In this document: in pieces, positions 61,836 to 64,000 of the stretch | Layout: each line of letters starts with the position of its first letter | Position numbering within the stretch: position 1 is the first letter of the stretch | DNA from: Parvibaculum indicum | GTDB lineage: Bacteria > Pseudomonadota > Alphaproteobacteria > Parvibaculales > Parvibaculaceae | NCBI RefSeq assembly: GCF_011762095.1 | Contig: NZ_JAASQO010000010.1 | Span: forward strand, 131,903 to 195,902 | Length of the DNA stretch: 64,000 bases | Direction: 5' to 3' | Program-made: the position numbers and the translations under genes | The notes under the pieces: generated by a model | What the model was told of the DNA's origin: nothing | Database searches by the model: none | Seen by the model: the letters and a program-made list of their open reading frames with translations, nothing else

Positions 61836-62369
61836 ATGGGCTCTCTGAGACTGGATTCAGATACAGAGCATTACCTGGAAGGCGATATCGACTATCTCGA
61901 CCGGCCGGAGCATCACGCCGCCATCGAGCTGGCGGAGTATTGGCTCGCCAAGCGCGGCGACCGCGCCATGCCCTTCCGGAGCGATATCCGGCCCACCGAA
62001 ATTCCGGCGCTCCTGCCCTATCTCATCATCAATGAAGTCGTCGACAATGGTGAGGATTTCCGGATCCGCCTTTACGGGACCGAGCTGAGCCGCCTGTCGG
62101 GCGAAGAGCGGACGGGCAAGCTCATCTCCGAAATCTGCGGCACCCCCGAAACATTGCCCCATCGCTGGCGGACACAGGCCCGCTGGCTGGAAATCAACCG
62201 CCGGGCCTTACAAACCGTCGCGCCCGTCTATGCCCGCGCGTTGATGCTGAACGAGAGAAACGACAGCCGGGACGCCCATGTCGTCGCCCTGCCGCTCACC
62301 GTGCAGGGCAACGCCGTGGAGCAGATCCTGGGCGCGATCTTCTCCGTGCCGATAAAGGAAATGGCCTAA
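61836..62369 (+). CDS. PAS-fold protein (PAS_5/DUF1491-like alphaproteobacterial family)
   Basis: The ATG at 61836 has GGAGTGGGG upstream and gives 177 residues; an ATG at 61800 is possible. The pattern AAIELAEYWLAKRGDRAMPFRSDIRPTEIPALLPYLIINEVVD (cut in spirit: key residues P, R, D and LLP) and FRIRLYGTELSRLSGEERTGK fits the short PAS_5 family of alphaproteobacteria. Such single-domain proteins are thought to sense small ligands, but no output domain is present. It overlaps the end of the remnant gene on the other strand by 4 bases. Confidence 0.75.
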   Translation: MGSLRLDSDTEHYLEGDIDYLDRPEHHAAIELAEYWLAKRGDRAMPFRSDIRPTEIPALLPYLIINEVVDNGEDFRIRLYGTELSRLSGEERTGKLISEICGTPETLPHRWRTQARWLEINRRALQTVAPVYARALMLNERNDSRDAHVVALPLTVQGNAVEQILGAIFSVPIKEMA

Positions 62370-62728
62370 CCCTCTCCGGCGGGGAAGAGACCGGGCGGAT
62401 CGTAGGTGACAGGCGCATCTTCCAGCTTCTGCCCCAGCATGGCCGGCAGCATGCCGAAGAGGCGCTCCATGGCATGGCCAAGCGTGCCATCGATCGCACC
62501 GTTTTCTGGCTCGAAATCGGTGATGGAGAGGTCGAGCTTGCGAAGCGCCTCAAGCGGTTTTCGCGCGGCCCAGAACATCGTCCCCGCATAATATTCCGGA
62601 CGCTGCCCGGACGGCTCGCCCCCCAGACTACGGATCAGCTCGAAAACAGTATCGCGGTTCTCGCCCCATACGCCGTCCTCGCGGAAATGAGCGTTGGGAA
62701 AATGAAAGCGGGGAGGTGACTGGAACAC
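62366..62728 (-). pseudogene. C-terminal remnant of a rhamnan-synthesis (RgpF-like) protein
   Basis: The 120-residue frame reads YYAGTMFWAARKPLEALRKL and LDLSITDFEPENGAIDGTLG, then HAMERLFG. These are characteristic of the end of RgpF-like rhamnan synthesis and related glycosyltransferase proteins, which are normally several hundred residues long. Only the last third of that domain is present, and the sequence just upstream turns AT-rich and unrelated. It is therefore best read as a broken gene left by a deletion or insertion. It is not clear if it is transcribed. Confidence 0.7.
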
Positions 62729-62829
62729 CGCTACTGTCTGGGATATACTGTATATTAGAGGAAAATAATATTTCTAGTCGATCGCGGTCAACGCAAGAAG
62801 CTAGGCTCGGAGTATGATGGGGGGAGAAA

Positions 62830-63816
62830 TTGCCAATCGACAAGCTACCTGAAGACTTTGATGAGCGGGTTTATCTAGACCTTCATCCGGACGTTGAGCG
62901 TGCGGGATTGCGTGGCGATCAGCACTATCTGCAATATGGCATCAGAGAGGGCCGAGCATACAAACCACAGCCTCACCCCGCTATATCGTTGCTCGATAAG
63001 AGTATGAAGGTATTGGAAATTGGCCCCGGCTATAGGCCGCTTGTCAGCCGTCGAGAAGGATGGAACTCACTCAATGTGGACCATGCTACGGCTGAAGAGT
63101 TACGTTTGAAGTACAAAGATCATCAGAATACGGACGCTATTGAAGATATCGACTTTGTCTGGAAAAGCGGCAGTCTTCTCACCGCGCTTCCTGAGGGTCA
63201 TCAGGGCTCCTTTGATGCCTTATTGGCAAGCCACGTCATTGAACATTTCCCCGACCCCTTGGGCTTTCTGCAGGCAGCTTCAAGCCTCCTTAAGCCCGAT
63301 GGGCTCTTGTCACTGGTCATTCCTGACAAGAGATACATGTTCGATTTTTTCAAGTTTCCGAGTACAACTGGTGACTATCTTTGGTCACACGCGCAAAGGC
63401 TGGATCGCCATACGCCCAAGACAATTTTTGAGAATATTTCTGTAAACGTACATAATAATGATCAGATAGTGTGGTCACCGGGTGTGCCCGTGCAACCTAG
63501 ATTTTTTGGAGATGACTGCCTCACCTCTGGTTTTCAGCGCTTCAATCAACTGCTTCTTTCCTCCTCCGATTATGAGGACGCCCACGCAACTTTCTACACG
63601 CCAGCAAGTTTCCAGCTCATTATTTTGGAACTCGGACAGCTCGGCGTCGTCGATTTCTCCATCCACGCCATGCCCGCGCCCGCGGGATGCGAATTCTACG
63701 TTTATCTCAAAAAGGGTGTGGTGACAGCAGAGTCCACCGAGAATCTGTCTGCAAAGAGACTGGCTTTGCTGTCCAGAATTTTCGAAGAGCTGGCAGAGCA
63801 AGTTACTACGGATTGA
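62830..63816 (+). CDS. Methyltransferase with an N-terminal HYLxxGxxEGR motif
   Basis: The start is a TTG at 62830 after GGGGGGAG. The 328-residue product begins VYLDLHPDVERAGLRGDQHY, LQYGIREGR, a short motif often placed before glycosyl- or methyltransferase domains in surface-polysaccharide loci. The methyltransferase core follows: VLEIGPGYRPL as motif I, VDHATAEELR, then ALLASHVIEHFPDPLGFL. The gene is clearly AT-richer than the bulk of the window, suggesting transfer. With the rhamnan-type remnant beside it, a role in modifying a surface glycan is likely but not shown. Confidence 0.82.
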   Translation: MPIDKLPEDFDERVYLDLHPDVERAGLRGDQHYLQYGIREGRAYKPQPHPAISLLDKSMKVLEIGPGYRPLVSRREGWNSLNVDHATAEELRLKYKDHQNTDAIEDIDFVWKSGSLLTALPEGHQGSFDALLASHVIEHFPDPLGFLQAASSLLKPDGLLSLVIPDKRYMFDFFKFPSTTGDYLWSHAQRLDRHTPKTIFENISVNVHNNDQIVWSPGVPVQPRFFGDDCLTSGFQRFNQLLLSSSDYEDAHATFYTPASFQLIILELGQLGVVDFSIHAMPAPAGCEFYVYLKKGVVTAESTENLSAKRLALLSRIFEELAEQVTTD

Positions 63817-64000
63817 CCTGATGATGTGGACATCTGCCACGCCCAGCATCCAAGTGCCATGCTTGTAGTTGCTGTTTGACCAATCAAATCAGGGGAGGAG
63901 CCATCGTAAGCGGTGTTCCGGTCACACCCCGCCCATTTCACCGGCTTGTTTTCGGCTTCCAGCGTTTCGCGAGCTTGAGGACTTCGAGACGGAGTTCATC
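63817..64000. other. Spacer at the window edge with no assigned gene
   Basis: No complete gene is seen. On the minus strand a short open stretch enters from the edge and stops at 63938-63940 (ending KRWKPKTSR). It could be the C-terminus of a gene lying mostly outside the window, but it is too short to call. Confidence 0.4.

Noticed and set aside
63938..64000. C-terminus of a minus-strand gene entering from the right edge
   Set aside because: Only about 20 codons are visible, with no motif; it cannot be told from chance.

Overview
The window reads as chromosomal DNA of a GC-rich, free-living, respiring alphaproteobacterium. The main reasons are the ethylmalonyl-CoA pathway set (crotonyl-CoA carboxylase/reductase, ethylmalonyl-CoA mutase, a long methylsuccinyl-CoA dehydrogenase), the ubiquinone genes coq7 and Coq4-like, GluQRS, and a small HNH nuclease and small HIG1 protein of types common in that class. 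The lipid and xenobiotic gene content would suit a Parvibaculum-like organism, but this placement is inference. Sixty-seven protein genes (one cut by the window edge), one gene remnant and one tRNA are described, with many short intergenic palindromic repeats.

Layout. 1-3.2 kb: a four-gene minus-strand operon of a PAPS-type sulfotransferase, an EMC3/DUF106-like membrane protein, a tiny secreted or membrane protein and an arylsulfotransferase-like protein. 3.4-14.2 kb: a catabolic region with a GntR regulator facing a five-gene operon (FAH hydrolase, amidohydrolase, metallo-beta-lactamase-fold hydrolase, two GST-like proteins), then SDR, TetR, luciferase-like monooxygenase and acyl-CoA synthetase. 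14.4-24.6 kb: UspA/SulP, TusA-like, Coq4/TetR, acetyltransferases, a second sulfotransferase, tRNA-Leu(CAA), and dsbB-coq7. 24.9-29.5 kb: HxlR/reductase/GST, then a clearly AT-richer islet with a coiled-coil lipoprotein and a zinc-ribbon plus VRR-NUC nuclease, followed by recQ. 31.5-38.8 kb: repeat-rich spacers, HNH, gluQ, a TetR-small membrane protein-desaturase operon with twin operators, an acyltransferase, an AEC transporter and a GIY-YIG gene bracketed by inverted repeats. 38.8-48.9 kb: a VWA/membrane operon of unknown role, a methyltransferase, meaA, a CigR-like protein, a LuxR-hydrolase fusion, a diiron protein and a RelE/Xre toxin-antitoxin pair. 49-62.4 kb: ccr, trkH, mcd, a HIG1 protein, tandem PagL-like genes, cytochrome b561, cobalamin adenosyltransferase, etfBA and 3-hydroxyacyl-CoA dehydrogenase. 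62.4-64 kb: a remnant of a rhamnan-synthesis-type protein beside an AT-rich methyltransferase gene, apparently the edge of a cell-surface polysaccharide region.

How the genes work together. ccr, meaA, mcd, the cobalamin adenosyltransferase, etfBA and the hydroxybutyryl-CoA dehydrogenase fit one C2/fatty-acid assimilation network: the mutase needs adenosylcobalamin, and Mcd is expected to pass electrons to ETF and then ubiquinone. Acyl-CoA synthetase, desaturase and several TetR regulators point to active lipid handling. The best candidates for undescribed biology are the zinc-ribbon/VRR-NUC islet, the GIY-YIG gene flanked by the same palindromes that are scattered between genes, the sulfotransferase/ASST-like/EMC3-like operon, and the VWA operon. 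All functional statements come from reading the sequence and family knowledge; no database search was run.
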